The notes under the pieces: model-generated
Database searches by the model: none
Seen by the model: the letters and a program-made list of their open reading frames with translations, nothing else
Told to the model about the DNA's origin: nothing
Made by a program: the position numbers and the translations under genes
Shown: one piece after another, positions 40,826 through 55,399 of the stretch
Numbering within the stretch: the first letter of the stretch is position 1
Layout of the letters: every line of letters begins with the position of its first letter
Assembly: GCF_022458985.1 (NCBI RefSeq)
Contig: NC_061772.1
Span: forward strand, 29,075,501 to 29,139,500
Source of the DNA: Mugil cephalus
Taxonomy: Eukaryota > Chordata > Actinopteri > Mugiliformes > Mugilidae
Reading direction: 5' to 3'
DNA: 64,000 bases

Positions 40826-43800
40826 ATGAAAGATGTTGCCGGGTACCTCAAGCAGCAGCAGAGCAACAGCTCCACGCCGGAGATGGCGGCGGAGTGGCAC
40901 GGACTGGAGGAGCTGTACAACAAGAGGTAAAATAGTCGTTAGCTGCCGGATTAGCTGCCGTTAGCTCCCTCATTCATTGGAATTGACGCTGAGTCATGCG
41001 CGAAGCTAACGAACTTAACGCTCGTAACCGGCTATTAATATTAGTTTGTTACCGAATAGATAGTATCAGGTAAGATAAAAAATACTTTGTGTGTTTTAGG
41101 TTTGACCTCAGCACCTGGTATTTAAAATAAAATGTATTGGCCTGTCACAAGTTTCCTGTAGCTGCTAGCATGGAAGCTATGCATGAGTTTACATTACTTC
41201 ACCATAATAATACAAGTCTTAGTATTTTACCGACTAGTATTGGAGTTTGTAGAGCTATTAAATAGGAGACTTATTGTTTTTTTTCACCCATTGACACGTT
41301 AAAAACAAAACTTGTTTGCTTGTTAAACAAACTAAAGTCCCAGAATAATCATTAAATCTTAACAGCATGAACTTGTTTACAATATACAGGAGCACATTCA
41401 GGATATATGATTCAAATTTAGCTTCTCAGGGCTCTGACTAGTTTGTCAATTCTTGTACTTGCTGATAATGGGAAGTAATTCAGAGAAACTGTTCACTGTT
41501 GAAACGCTTTGTTTGCTTGTTTTTTTTCTGACAGGTTGTGGCATCAGTTGACTCTGAAGCTGACAGACTTTGTTAAAGATCCTTGCTTCAAAACAGGAGA
41601 TGGCCTCATACAGGTACCTGCACCTCGCTCACAGACATTAAAGAGTATACGCTGATTTTTATGCATCCGTTAATATCCGGTAGTGACTTATCTTTAATAT
41701 ATGTGTGCATGTGCTTGTAATTTTCTTATTTTTCTGCTTTTTATTGCTTTTATAAACTGAGTCAAAGTCAATCATTTGACTCGGTTTAGAAGATGTTTGA
41801 AGCATAAATATTTATAAATGACCTTATACTGAATCTCGCCATCAAAGCTGTGGTCGAAAAGTAGTGGGTGTAATAATATAGAATTAAATTAGTATGAAAC
41901 ATATCAGATATATCAGAAAGATCAGGGGGTTGTTTGGGTTTGGACACGAGGCAGGAACTCAAAAAAAAAATGCTTCAATTTTCGGTCAGATACTAAACAT
42001 CAAGTTATTATTTTGTATGTGATCGTAATGACTTCAAAACACGACCATTTAAAAACTAAACGGACTAAAAGTATTGGTTCAGATGTGGAGTATTTTTTTT
42101 TTAATTGTCATTTTTTTCTTCTTGCAGCTTTATGAAAACTTCATCAGCGACTTTGAACACAGGTGAGATGAAAACCGTGCGATCAGTCTGAAAATGTAAC
42201 TGGATCCTGTTGTTCTGCCGCTAATTATTTTTATTTATCGTATTTATTGTACAGAATCAACCCACTGTCGCTGGTGGAGATTATTCTGTACGTTGCCAGA
42301 CAGATGTCAGGTGAGAACAGGAGGGAACGTTTTCTTTCGGTCATTCTTATTTTCATGTTGACGTTTCATTAAAATTAGTTTTTTCCCTTTAATGTTTAGA
42401 TCCAAAAGACGCCATCACTTTTCTGGAGAAGACCAAGGAAAAGGTAAGTTCAAAGCCGACAGGACATCTGTTTCTAAACGTACATTTCGTGAACCGTGTT
42501 TCTGATCAGACTTTGTCTCCTTCAGGTGAAAAGCAGCGACGAAGCCGTCATCCTCTGCAAGACTTCGATCGGCAGCCTCAAGTTGGAAATCAGCGATCTT
42601 CCTGCCACAAAGGTGAAACCTTTTAAACTCTCAGCTCTGTCTTCGTTTGCAGGCTGCTGATGCAAACGCTCTTCACGCCTCATTTAGAAATAACGCTGCG
42701 CCGTGATGTTCACACGCGATGCGTCTGTGAAGCTGAGCGCCAAAAAAAAACCAACAGCCGTCAAACACAAAATCACCTCAGATTTACAACTCACACGTGG
42801 CTGCGCAACTCGGGCTCCTACCAAAATAAACTGGAGGTGTTGGAACTTCGTTTCCCTTCATATCTGAGATTTTAAACATCAGTCACAGTAGAAACTTGAT
42901 TGAAGTTGTTCTGCTGCTGTAAACGAGCACATCATGTTTTAATCAAGGTTTAAATAAATCTAAATAATAAATCAGACTTAATTTAGCTCTAGCTTAATTC
43001 AGATTTGGTTCTGAGTTGGAGAAAATCCACCCGATTAGAGATTATGTGCAGATTTTGAACCCGTCACAAAACAATTCAATGTTTATTATGTCTAATAACT
43101 GGTTTTGATTTAAAAGATGCGATGTTCTAGCTCATTGTGCCTCGACCTGAGTCTCCACAGATCTCTCTCTTACTAGTTTCTTTGACTAAATTCAGTTGTA
43201 CCAACAAAACGTGAACATTTGCTGTGTCCGAAATTTGCAAAAAAGTAGTGACCATCCCATCGTCACTCAACGGGAGGTGGATATCCCATCATGCATCGTG
43301 TCTCCAGCGCCACTAACGCCATTAATGAACATTAGTGGCACCAGTTTCTGGTTGTTACAGAAACAAGTCAAGCACAGATAAGTGGCGAAATGTCCTCAGT
43401 CTACAGTTAAAGAAAAATAAAGACAGATATGTCCCAAATTTCCCCAGGAGACTGTTTATTTCCACAGAAAACACAAATGAAGTGATGAATTTTCTCATCA
43501 AAATCTGATTCATGAAAAGTACAACAAGGTCCAGACGTCTGTCAGGAAACATTTACACGGATCAAAAAGTATTTTGAAAGTATTTTTTGCTGTGTTTATA
43601 TGTTGAATACTCGGCAGGAGACACATTTTGAAGTTTTGCTGCTTCTCTTTCATGAACATCACACGCATTTGTTTACAAAATCATCACGTTTTAGTGACGT
43701 CAGGTTGCATCGAAGCTCCTCTAACTGAACCGTATCAAACCGACACAAATCGTTCCTTTTAAAAGTGACTCGTATCTTACCCCGTGTACTGAGATCTATA

Positions 43801-46253
43801 TATACATCAGATCGTCTTGTATTGGAGAGGTTCACCCTCCGCCCCAACTAATAACGTTTCTGCTTCAAAACCTTCAGAAAATCATTGAAGAGGTGGAGGA
43901 AATGTTGAACAACTTGCCCGGGGTGACGTCGGTCCACGGCCGGTTTTACGACCTCTCCAGCAAATACTACCGCATCATCGGGAACCACGCCTCCTACTAC
44001 AAGGACGCTCTGCGCTACCTCGGCTGCGTGGACATCAAAGACCTTCCAGGTGAGCGCGACGGGCGTCAAAACCGATTTAAAAAAAAATAAAAAACCAATA
44101 CGAAGCACGGTGCTCACATCTCTGAGTTATTCTCCACAGAGACAGAGAAGCAGGAGAGGGCGTTCACACTCGGACTGGCTGGACTCTTGGGAGAAGGCGT
44201 TTACAACTTTGGAGAACTGGTGGGTTTTCCTCTGAGCAAAGTGGTTTTTGTGTTGTACAGCTGAAGAGCAGAGTCATAACGGCCACGTTTCTTGTTTTGT
44301 CTTTTGCAGCTCATGCATCCTGTGCTGGAGTCTCTGAGGAACACGGACAAACAGTGGCTCATCGACACGTTATACGCCTTCAATGGGGGCAACGTGGAGA
44401 AGTTCCAGGGCTTCAAGTCGGCCTGGGGCCAACAGGTGAGTCACGTTATATCAGACTTTCACTCACAGTCCTCTCGTCAAAACAAATAATAAAACTTAGG
44501 ACTTTTCTGGAGACTTTTGTTTTGGTTGAATGAGCTAAATTTCACTGCTTCCCACACGTGGATCAACCTTTTTAACCGGTTCGTTTTCTCTCTTGAATGC
44601 AGCCTGACCTTGCAGCACATGAAGCCAAACTAATGCAGAAGATCCAGCTGCTCTGTGTGATGGAGGTGAGTCACATTTAAGCTTTTTCCTCTCGACCAGT
44701 TTTACTCTAGTAATGAGTAGTAATTGCACAGAGGTCGTCTGTGATTTTAATCCTTAAAAATCGAACACAAGCGTCATTTGTGAAGTGAAACTTGCTTGTT
44801 ACCCAACACATTTATCCTGACTGTTATGAAACAAATCCAGTGAGAAGTTTTATTTTTGAGAATCCTGTTAAATTTCTGCCTCTCTTTATGAATTGTGAAG
44901 AGGATGATGAGATTGGTGACGTGCGTGGCAACATGTTTAGATGTGTTGGATTTAATTTAGTGGCGTTTTAATGTGTTCATCACGTCAGTAAAGGTGAAGA
45001 CCTGATTTAAATACTGTTAGTTTGTAAATTCTCCCCCAGGATCAACACATCATGTTTTTTTTGTTTTAAATCTTTATTGATCAAAAACTGCAAAATAACA
45101 AAAGCTGTGAATCAGCCGCTTTATTTCCAGATGCTCGTGCATCATCATCATCAAGTTCTGCCTTGCAGATTTTGTATTGCACATTCTTCTCTTTTATATT
45201 TCTGGTGAAATGCTCCCAAACGTTTGAGCTCTGTTGCCAGTTATGACATCTCATGATGCCATTTGGCCACAGCTGCACGACTGCGTAACTGCGTCAAGGC
45301 CAGAAACTAAGAAGGTACAGAGGCAGGAAAACAAAGTAAACAATGACGTTGTTCATTAAATTAGTCGATGTAATCGTGGCTGGTCGACTAGTCTGTGCAG
45401 CCCCCAGACTGAAGCTCAAATACATTCAGAAGTTCTGATTTGCTGCTAACTGCAGACGTCTCCTCTTCTTCCCAGATGACCTTCACCCGTCCGGCGAATC
45501 ACAGACAGCTGACGTTCACCGAGATCGGTCAGAGCGCCAAGATCCCCGTTAACGAGGTCACTACGGAGGGAATAATGTCACCGCTCGGTTTCTGATGACG
45601 CAGCAGAGCCGATGTCATTTCATCTTTTTCCTCTTTAACTGAAGGCTGCGGTTTATTTTTCATTCCTGCAGGTGGAGCTCCTGGTGATGAAGGCTCTGTC
45701 CGTGGGGCTGATCAAGGGGAACATCGATGAGGTGGACCAGAAGGTGCAGATGACCTGGGTGCAGCCCAGAGTACTGGACCTGCCACAGGTTCGTTTTTTT
45801 CAGAGGACGTATCACACGTGACATTTGCTGTGTTTCCATTCCCCCCCTGGATGAGAGCGAAACATAAATATCTCGATAAAAAAAAATAGTAAATCCTCTC
45901 AAATATCAGTCAACGCTCTCATGAGGTGGTTTTTCCAGACGTATTGATATAAAAGTTTATTGCAAACGTGCAATGGAAACACAGTTCACTGGAGGTGATG
46001 CAGGGGGTCATGTGACCAGTTCATTTTGAGGTTCATCTTCCTCAAAGTGACGAGAATTTAAGAGAATTAAAACACCTTTCTGTTCATGTATTTTTATTTA
46101 TTTATTTCCTCCTGCTCGGCTGCACGTCAGGACTAATAGTTGGCGTCTTGGTTTCAGATCAAAGGGATGAAGGAGCGTCTGGACTTCTGGTGTGGTGACG
46201 TGAAGAACATGGCCATGCTGGTGGAGCAGCAGGCCCACGACATCCTCACCTAG
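40826..46253 (+). CDS. psmd13: 26S proteasome lid subunit Rpn9 (PSMD13), complete
   Basis: PSMD13 is a PCI-domain scaffold subunit of the 19S lid, acting in ubiquitin-dependent protein breakdown in cytosol and nucleus. Thirteen exons with AG/GT borders join without a stop: 40826-40926, 41535-41613, 42128-42162, 42255-42310, 42400-42443, 42526-42612, 43878-44049, 44140-44219, 44310-44435, 44603-44665, 45476-45556, 45672-45788, 46158-46253. The protein of about 375 residues starts MKDVAGYL. It contains [47 protein letters not shown], the PCI winged-helix part [14 protein letters not shown] with [18 protein letters not shown], and ends EQQAHDILT. All match the vertebrate family at full length. 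The exon 11 donor (gtcact) is weak. Confidence 0.97.
45060..45410 (-). mobile_element. hAT-type fragment with BED-finger-like peptide
   Basis: In PSMD13 intron 10 the minus strand reads [20 protein letters not shown], then [10 protein letters not shown], resembling a BED zinc finger (Trp, then CXXC) of hAT transposases with the first Cys lost. Flanking ttagtcgatgtaatcgtggc and gactagtc fit hAT-like ends. Old fragment. Confidence 0.45.
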
Positions 46254-46323
46254 ACCCGGACCCGGACCCGGACCCGGACCTGGACCTGGACCTGGACCTG
46301 GACCCGGACCCGGACCTGGACCC
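46254..46323. repeat. GGACC(C/T) minisatellite right after PSMD13 stop
   Basis: About eleven to twelve copies of a 6-bp unit start at the base following the TAG stop codon, within the 3' untranslated region. Two unit types (ggaccc, ggacct) alternate in blocks. Confidence 0.9.
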
Positions 46324-46512
46324 CTCCAGTCCTGACGACAGAGAGCTCACACTTTTTTTTTTTTTCATAATTTACTTTTGTTTTGTTTCTACGCGACGTT
46401 CATTCTTCTGTTACTGTCACTGTTTATTACCAATCTGTAAATTACACCGTGGTATTTTACAAATAAACAACGGGTTGGTACATCACTGCATGAGCTGTAC
46501 AAACGTAATAAA
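46324..46512 (+). terminator. PSMD13 3' UTR with polyadenylation signals
   Basis: AATAAA at 46462-46467 and again at 46507-46512 follow the stop by about 210 and 255 bases. Either could direct cleavage. From 46513 to 47564 the sequence is AT-rich with no gene seen. Confidence 0.6.
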
Positions 46513-47564
46513 ATATCTACAAAAACCACACTCAAGTCTGTTATTATTTCCTATTAATTATTGATTCTCAAGTGTCTTTAAATATGAAACTGTGTTGATA
46601 CTTGTGCATCTTAATTAATTTATTTGTTTTAATTTGTACTTTACAATTCAAGATGGACGTCCTTCACAGTGCAAACTAAAAAAAGCAATAACACGTAAAA
46701 ATAAACTGTTTACTTCCTATGTTTTCTACTAGCAAGCTGCTTTGTCTGCTAATGCTAATATCGCATCAACACTTTTTTATCCTTGGTGTTAATTGAACTG
46801 CAGCAATTTAAACCTCCAAAAAAATGATCAAAGTTAAAATATTTTCCCAAGTTTATGTGTCCAATGCTTTATATTTGTTGACTACCTAAATAGCTCTTTA
46901 AATAAAAATAAAATAATTATAATTATAATAATTGATCTTAAATTGGAGAGAGATATGTTTATGTGACTATATCATTTCTAAGTTCAAATTCTCATCTTTA
47001 ATATAAGAATAATAACATTATGTCAGGGTCAGTGTCACCGTTAAATAAATAAAAGTAATTAAATATCAAGCACAAAAATTGACTCCAAAGGTAAATAATA
47101 GGACGGTTAAAATGTTTTTTTAAATAATCTTATATAGAAGTTATATATTTATTTACTTTTAATCAAGTCATGCACCATTCTTTAAACTTGTAAAAATCTG
47201 AAAACCTATCAAGACCAACTCTGAGATCTCAAATAAAATCATCCCACCGAGCAGGAAAGTACAATAATGACTTGTGACGTGGATTCGGTTAAAACAAAGA
47301 CTTTTTTCTGTGGCGGACTCGTTAAATATTGATGTGTTGTTGAATTTTAAATAAAGCGGCTGCACCGTTGTTAACGCTGGAGGACGGACTTGGTGCCGAG
47401 TCCTCTTTCATTAGCGTCACGTAACTACAGACCTGTGCATAAGCTACGGAGGACAAAAAGTGACTTAAATACATGTAGAAATAATTACAAATAATTAAAT
47501 AAAACGTTGAATCCACATCCCTCCATTTTAATCCCTTTATCTGTTGTCAAGGTATTCTGCATAT

Positions 47565-48015
47565 ACACAGATAAGCCATAACATTATGACCGGCTGCCTG
47601 ATAATGCGTCTGTTCCACTTTTGCCACCAAAGCAGCTCTGACCCATCCAGGTGAGGACTCTGACCCCTAGTGGCCTGTGATGTAATTACAAGGGGTCAGT
47701 TAAAATAAAATATTGTTTAAAAAAAAAACTTCATACAAATAGGATTATTTTACTCCCATGTGTCTGAAACCTTAATCTACCTAAACTATAGAGAGTAACA
47801 GGACTTTTTATTCTCTATCTACATCTGTTTGACGAGTTTTTGTCGTTTTGTCGACGTTGTTTTTGTCTAGAACATCCAACAAGATGCTGGACTGGATTGA
47901 GAGCTGGTGATTGGTTCCCAATGTGTCCCAGAAGACTTTGTTAAAGCATCACGCTGACTCCACTGGTCCACTGCCTTCTTCTCACGATGCATCCTGGTGC
48001 CATGTGGACTTCAGG
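47565..48015. mobile_element. Tc1/mariner-type remnant, other end
   Basis: Begins gataagccataacattatgac, continues with ttgccaccaaagcagctctg and acccatccagg. After unrelated sequence come gctggactggattgagagct and aagcatcacgctgactccac, ttctcacgatgcatcctggt, gccatgtg. These are ordered blocks of the abundant teleost mariner-like element also found at 1215-1331. The copy is heavily deleted. Confidence 0.65.
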
Positions 48016-49130
48016 TAACAGGAAGCATCCTCACTGAGACATCCAGTATCTTCTCATCAGTACTCAAACTTCATGAGGGTTGTGATATAGATCCAATGGT
48101 AAAAATAAAGCTTTGCCTTGTAGCGCCAGTTTTCCTTTTCACCACAACGTTCTGGCCAGAAGAAACCAACCAACTCGTCACAGACTGGTTCAAGGTTCAA
48201 GGAAACTGGAGAATCTTACTGAGAAATTATGCTTAGACAGTTTTATTAAATGGATTTTATATCTTTGTCATTTGTCACCATTGAGCTGTCAGGGAATTTG
48301 TGTTCTTGTAATCGTGAGACAAAAAAAGAAGAAGCATGAGACGGTGATAAAGACGCTTGTATTTGCCTTTTAGTGAGTTTGCCTCAGACGTTTTTCTGCA
48401 TCATTTGCGTCTTTTGGACGTTAACTCGTGTCCTTCATTTGTCCTCATTGTTGATGGACACAAAAAGAGCTCCACTGAGGACTGATGTGCGTTTGTTAAG
48501 CTTCAATGGACACCCGCGTCTCGTTCTGCAGAGGATGACTTTTACCAGAGTTTAAATTAAAAAGGGAAATGTCAAACACAAAATGCCAACTGGAAAATGT
48601 CACATCTGCGCTAACATCTTAACATTACTCCATGAGCTGATTATCCTCCATAAATATAGTAAAAAAAACAAAACAAACAAACAACCTTTTTCTTTTTATT
48701 TAATTCCGGGTGATTCTTCTCCATAATGTCCACATCTGACAAAGATCAGCTGACTTGATTTAATTTGATTTCATGATTTACTACATTGGGTTAATGTGTC
48801 TCATGTCCGTCAGTCCTAGAAAATGTGGAAATTGGAAAAGCTAGCAATAATAGTAATGATAAAAAAGCATAAGCATGTGTGTGTGTATATATATATATTT
48901 ATAATATATATATAATTAATATATCTTATTATATTTATCAATTAAATTGTCATGGCAACTCTGGTCGTCATCATTATGTCTCATCCTATTTGTATAACGT
49001 CAAACAACGAACTAAAATTCAAATAATTGTCACCTGAACATTCATCAACATGATATTAACTACGTAAAATGACAGAAACTATTATTGAAAAAAAATAAAT
49101 AAATCAAATATTTGACGAGTATTTTAGTTT
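48016..49130. other. Intergenic, nothing recognised
   Basis: AT-rich, with an alternating TA tract at about 48880-48930. Short open frames (47997-48236, 48113-48373) overlap and have no recognisable features. Confidence 0.5.
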
Positions 49131-49139
49131 GGTCCAAGT

Positions 49140-49210
49140 CCCGCCCACTAACATGGAGGAGGCGGGGCTTATTAGTCTCCATGGTTACGCCCACTGAGTG
49201 GTAAAAAAGT
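49140..49210. repeat. Dispersed repeat piece with GC-box-like ends
   Basis: aagtcccgcccactaacatg, then gaggaggcggggcttattag, form partly inverted GC-rich ends. They continue, in related copies at about 49955, 50570 and 51235, into the atgacctatattgcagcctc and caccagggggagctc segments familiar from teleost introns. Confidence 0.45.
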
Positions 49211-49372
49211 GACTGTTGAACATGGAGATTAGCAGCATTAGCTTAAATCGTAGATTTTAATGGCGTTTTAGCTGTAAAACTAAATTTTTAAAAAAGGTGA
49301 GAGGCTGTTTGTGCGATTGACTGTAGCAACAGATTTGAAAAGCAGCCAGAGATATATTTTATATTTTTACAG

Positions 49373-49476
49373 GTTATCGAAAGTCAAAGAAAAGAGAAGT
49401 AAATGGATCGATGCATTACGGGAAACAACTGGAATCAAGGCACAGAAACCTGCTGTTGTGGTTCATTTAGTGTCAG
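49373..49476 (+). pseudogene. Isolated THAP-like exon remnant
   Basis: A 104-nt block between ttttacag and g|gtaacg encodes LSKVKEKRSKWIDALRETTG, then AVVVHLVSG. It recalls the second half of a THAP zinc finger (basic run, W-x-x-A-L, then C-x-x-H-F), with the Cys replaced and F changed to L. No other exon of such a gene is seen nearby. Confidence 0.3.
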
Positions 49477-49539
49477 GTAACGTTAATTTATGCTGTATTT
49501 TTTTTTCTTTTGATAAAGTTATACCTTAAGTTATTTCCT

Positions 49540-49668
49540 AAGTTCTGGAGGGCTGGATATTTGTGATGACTCCTCGTCATCCTTGAAAAGCTACAGTATT
49601 GTGTGGCTAACGTTAGCTACTTCTTAGTAAAGCTATTACCTAATTTCCCTACTGGGATGAATAAAGTA

Positions 49669-49748
<80 letters not shown>

Positions 49749-50347
49749 GTCTGTCTATTAGCATTAGCATCTTTTATTTGGTGACATTTATTATAAGTGA
49801 AAAGACCTAAAACTAACTTAAACTATCTGAAACTGAGGCTAATCCACTTTTCCAAATTCATACTAGTTCTTATGGATCATTGTTGAGTCCAGTTGTCTTT
49901 AATTTGATCTGATAATCCACATTTTTTCCCAGTTCTTGCTGTGTTTACTGCTACCATGGAGAGGGAGGAGCTAATGACCTATATTGCAGCCTCCAGCCAC
50001 CAGGGGGAGCTCTACTTGCTTTGGCTTAGCTTTTGAGGAGCTGTTCCATAGTGACATATATTTATATGTCTTTCCGTCTTTATTTATGTTAATTATGTGC
50101 AGCTGTTGCTAGTTTGTCTGCTAACGTCTGCATGTATGACATCTTATTTATTTTATATTTTTTTTCCCCGATCTCTTGCTCCAGAGGAAAAACGGCGTCA
50201 TTTATTGTGGCGTTATTGTGTACGTTCTGGAGGGCTGGATATTTGTGATCACTCCTCGTCATCCTTGTAAAGCTACAGCATTGTACGGCTAACGTTAGCT
50301 ACTTCTTAGTAAAGCTATCACCTAAGTTCCCTACTGGGATGAATAAA

Positions 50348-50396
<49 letters not shown>

Positions 50397-50959
50397 TAGC
50401 GTTAGCATCTTTTATTTAGTGACATTTATCATAGGTGAAAAGACCTAAAGCTAACTTAAACTATCTGAATCTGAGGCTAATCCACTTTTCCAAATTCATA
50501 CTAATTCTTATGGATCATTGTTGAGTCCAGTCGTCTTTAATTTGATCTGATAATCCACATTTTTACTGCTACCATAGCGAGGGAGGAGCTAATGACCTAT
50601 ATTGCAGCCTCCAGCCACCAGGGGGAGCTCTACTTGCTTTGGCTTTGCTTTTGAGGAGCTGTTCCATAGTGACATATATTTATATGTCTTTCACTCTTAA
50701 TTTATGTTAATTATGTGCAGCTGTTGCTAGTTTGTCTGCTAACGTCTGCATGTATGACATCTTATTTTTGTTTTTTTTCTCCGATCTCTTGCTCCAGAGG
50801 AAAACGGCGTCATTTATTGTGGCGTTATTGTGTACGTTCTGGAGGGCTGGATATTTGTGATCACTCCTCGTCATCCTTGTAAAGCTACAGCATGGTATGG
50901 CTAACGTTAGCTACTTCTTAGTAAAGCTATTACCTAATTTCCCTACTGGGATGAATACA

Positions 50960-51046
<87 letters not shown>

Positions 51047-51490
51047 GTCTATCTATTAGCATTAGCATCTTTTATTTAGTGACATTTATCATAGGTGAAA
51101 AGACCTAAAACTAACTTAAACTATCTGAAACTGAGGCTAATCCACTTTTCCAAATTCATACTAATTCTTATGGATCATTGTTGGGTCCAGTTGTCTTTAA
51201 TTTGATCTGATAATCCAAATTTTTACTGCTACCATGGAGAGGGAGGAGCTAATGACCTATATTGCAGCCTCCAGCCACCAGGGGGAGCTCTACTTGCTTT
51301 TGGCTTTACTTTTGAGGAGCTCTTCCATAGTGACATATATTTATATGTCTTTCAGTCTTTTTATTTATGTTAATTATGTGGAGCTGGTGCTAGTTTGTCT
51401 GCTTACGTCTGCATGTATGACATCTTATTTTTGTTTTTGTTTTTTCCCCCATCTCTTGCTCCAGAGGAAAACGGCGTCATTTATTGTGGC
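49540..51490 (+). repeat. Three tandem units of about 0.6 kb with TATC microsatellites
   Basis: Each unit starts gttctggagggctggatatt (about 49543, 50225, 50836), then has a gctaacgttagctacttctt block, an (ATCT)n microsatellite (49670-49755, 50351-50396, 50962-51055), a gaaaagacctaaaactaact block, the dispersed ccagccaccagggggagctc element, and ends ggaaaacggcgtcatttatt. The units are very similar, so the triplication is recent. Spacings are 682 and 611 bases. Confidence 0.9.
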
Positions 51491-51897
51491 TGCTGAAGAA
51501 GAAGGGTCAGCCCAGGTCTCTGTGGTCTCCAGTGGAAGCTCAGTCAAGTGACAGCTCCAGTCCATTGGTTTACCTTCCAGATGACAGCGAAAAGAGACTA
51601 ACAACAATTAGCGAGGGAGAGATCAATGATACGTGCAAACCCCCCCACCTCCCCGTTATCAGGGAAAACAGATTGCTGACTGACCAGATTTGAGTCTGGG
51701 AAGAAGAGAGCGAGTGAAATGAGGCTGGATAATTAGGAGAAGGAGGCTGAATCCCCGAAGGGAAACGATGCGAGCGAGCAGCTCTGTGCATGCAGCTCAT
51801 CGCACCATCCCTCCGTCTCTATCTCTTTAAGAGGGAAGGAGTGTGCGTGGGGGAGGGGTATTGGCTGGGGTGGAACAGTCCTGTAATGAGCAGGTTT

Positions 51898-51898
<1 letters not shown>
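51491..51898. other. JPH3 upstream region
   Basis: No gene is recognised. A 69-codon frame (51484-51693) begins inside the repeat end and has no known similarity. GC content rises towards 51840. Confidence 0.4.
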
Positions 51899-53511
<1,613 letters not shown>

Positions 53512-53739
53512 TAAATAACATGTAGGTCACATCCACACACACGGATAGATTACTGAAGAGGCCTACCAGGCACAGCACCAGCAGCACCAGGGGGTCAAGC
53601 CCTGTTCTGTAGCATCATATATGTGTAGAGGAGTGCCAGTGTGTATCTTCTGTGGCAGGAAGCACTGTGGAACAAATACTGAAGTTATAAGCCACAGTTT
53701 TTTCCACCAACAGCAGCACCAGAGGGTTCAAAGCAAAAA

Positions 53740-54960
53740 TAAAAGCCACGACAGACTCCAAAACATCCGTAAAGAGACCAAACTGCTACAAAAAGACGCA
53801 AAAAAGCTGAGTGAAATGGCTTCAAAGAGATCCAAAGAATTGCGGGTGAAAAAAAAAATACAAAAAAGAGTCGAACAACCACAAAATAAAGTAAAATGAG
53901 CATAAAGAGACTCAAGAGGTTCAAAAGATGCACACAATTACCAGAAAAGAGGCGCAAATAGGTTGAAAACAACCACAAAGTGGCAACAAAAAGACGTAGA
54001 CACACAAAAGAGACGCCAAAAAAATCTTAATTTCCCCGCTCACAACTCGAAAGTAAAGTACACAGGCTGTAAAGAGACACAAAAAGGCTCAAAATAGAAT
54101 CAAAAAACACTTCAACTGACAACAAAGGCAAAAAGGAAAAAGAGACACGCAAAGAGACAAAGTAGCAACAAAGAGAGAGTGAAAAATATGTAAAACAGCT
54201 ACAAAGTTGAATAAAATGACCACAAATAACAGAAAATGTGACTAAAAAGCTTCAGGACAAGCACAAAGAAAATGCAACTGACTATAAAATGAAGTAAAAA
54301 CACACAAAACAACCACAAAAACTACAAAAAGCAACTAAAAAGGCACAAAAATAAGACAGCACATAAAGTAATGACAAAGACACATAAAACCGATCACAAG
54401 AAATCCACAAAGAGATCAAACAAAAAAAAATCAAAATGCAAAGAAACAAAAGCAACACAACTACACGGAAGAAAAAGAACAACTATAAAAGTTGAGTAAA
54501 ATGACCACAAACACAAATGTCATCAAAAAGGTTCAAGACAACAATAAAGTAATGGATCCGACACACAAAACAACCACAAAAAACTCAACTCTTGAGACAA
54601 AGAGACACAAAAAGAATCCAAACAGCGCCAACAACACGTAGAGCGATGACAAGGACACAAAAAATCTGTCAAGAGATAAAACAACTGCAAAGTGGCACAA
54701 AGAAAATCAAGACACAAAAATACAAAAACAAACAAAGAGACAAAACAGCAATAGAGAGATGAGAAATCAGTAGAAAAACAAAATGACCACAAAGAGACAC
54801 AAAAAAAAAACTACAAAAAGACACAAAACAACTTCAAAAAGAAGTCAAATGACAATAAAGATGCAAGACGACAAAAAAGTGATGCAAAGAGGTTAAAAAA
54901 AGATTTCAGGTGACAACGAAGAGACGCAAACTGACAACAAAAGATAAAACATATAAGACA
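53740..54960. repeat. Degenerate A/C/G-rich tandem array in JPH3 intron 1
   Basis: About 1.2 kb built from variants of acaaagagacacaaaa and caaccacaaa, almost free of T on this strand. Open frames in it (e.g. 53621-53899) are by-products of the T-poor composition. Confidence 0.8.
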
Positions 54961-55399
54961 CACAGACTGACAGAGGGCATTTTGTTGGGTCTCACATGAC
55001 AGGGGTGTGGCTTCACTTCCTGGTTGCGTTGCATTTCCAGGCGTGGCCCCGGTGGTGACATCACAAAAACAACACAAACGTCTTTAAACGAGGTCGAAAT
55101 TAAAAAAATCTCCTGTTTATCAAATCACACCTTCCCTCTCCCCCCTCCGCATCACTGTGATGCAGCGTCGCCATGGCAACGCGGAGACAGCAGGTCAGCG
55201 TGTCACTAGAGACCAGCTCGCGGCTCTCCTGCTCTCTGATTGGCTCCCCATCCCACCCCCCCCCACCCCCGCCCCACTCCTGGACATAATTGAGGCCGTT
55301 TGACAACCGCCTCCAAGGACCCAGATCATGGAGCTCAGTAAATAAATAAATAAATTAATAAATACATGCAGACAGATAATGAAATCACACCACACCTGC

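Noticed and set aside
49670..51055. CRISPR-like regularly spaced repeats
   Set aside because: The repeats are TATC microsatellites inside 0.6 kb tandem duplications of a vertebrate genome; there are no unique spacers.
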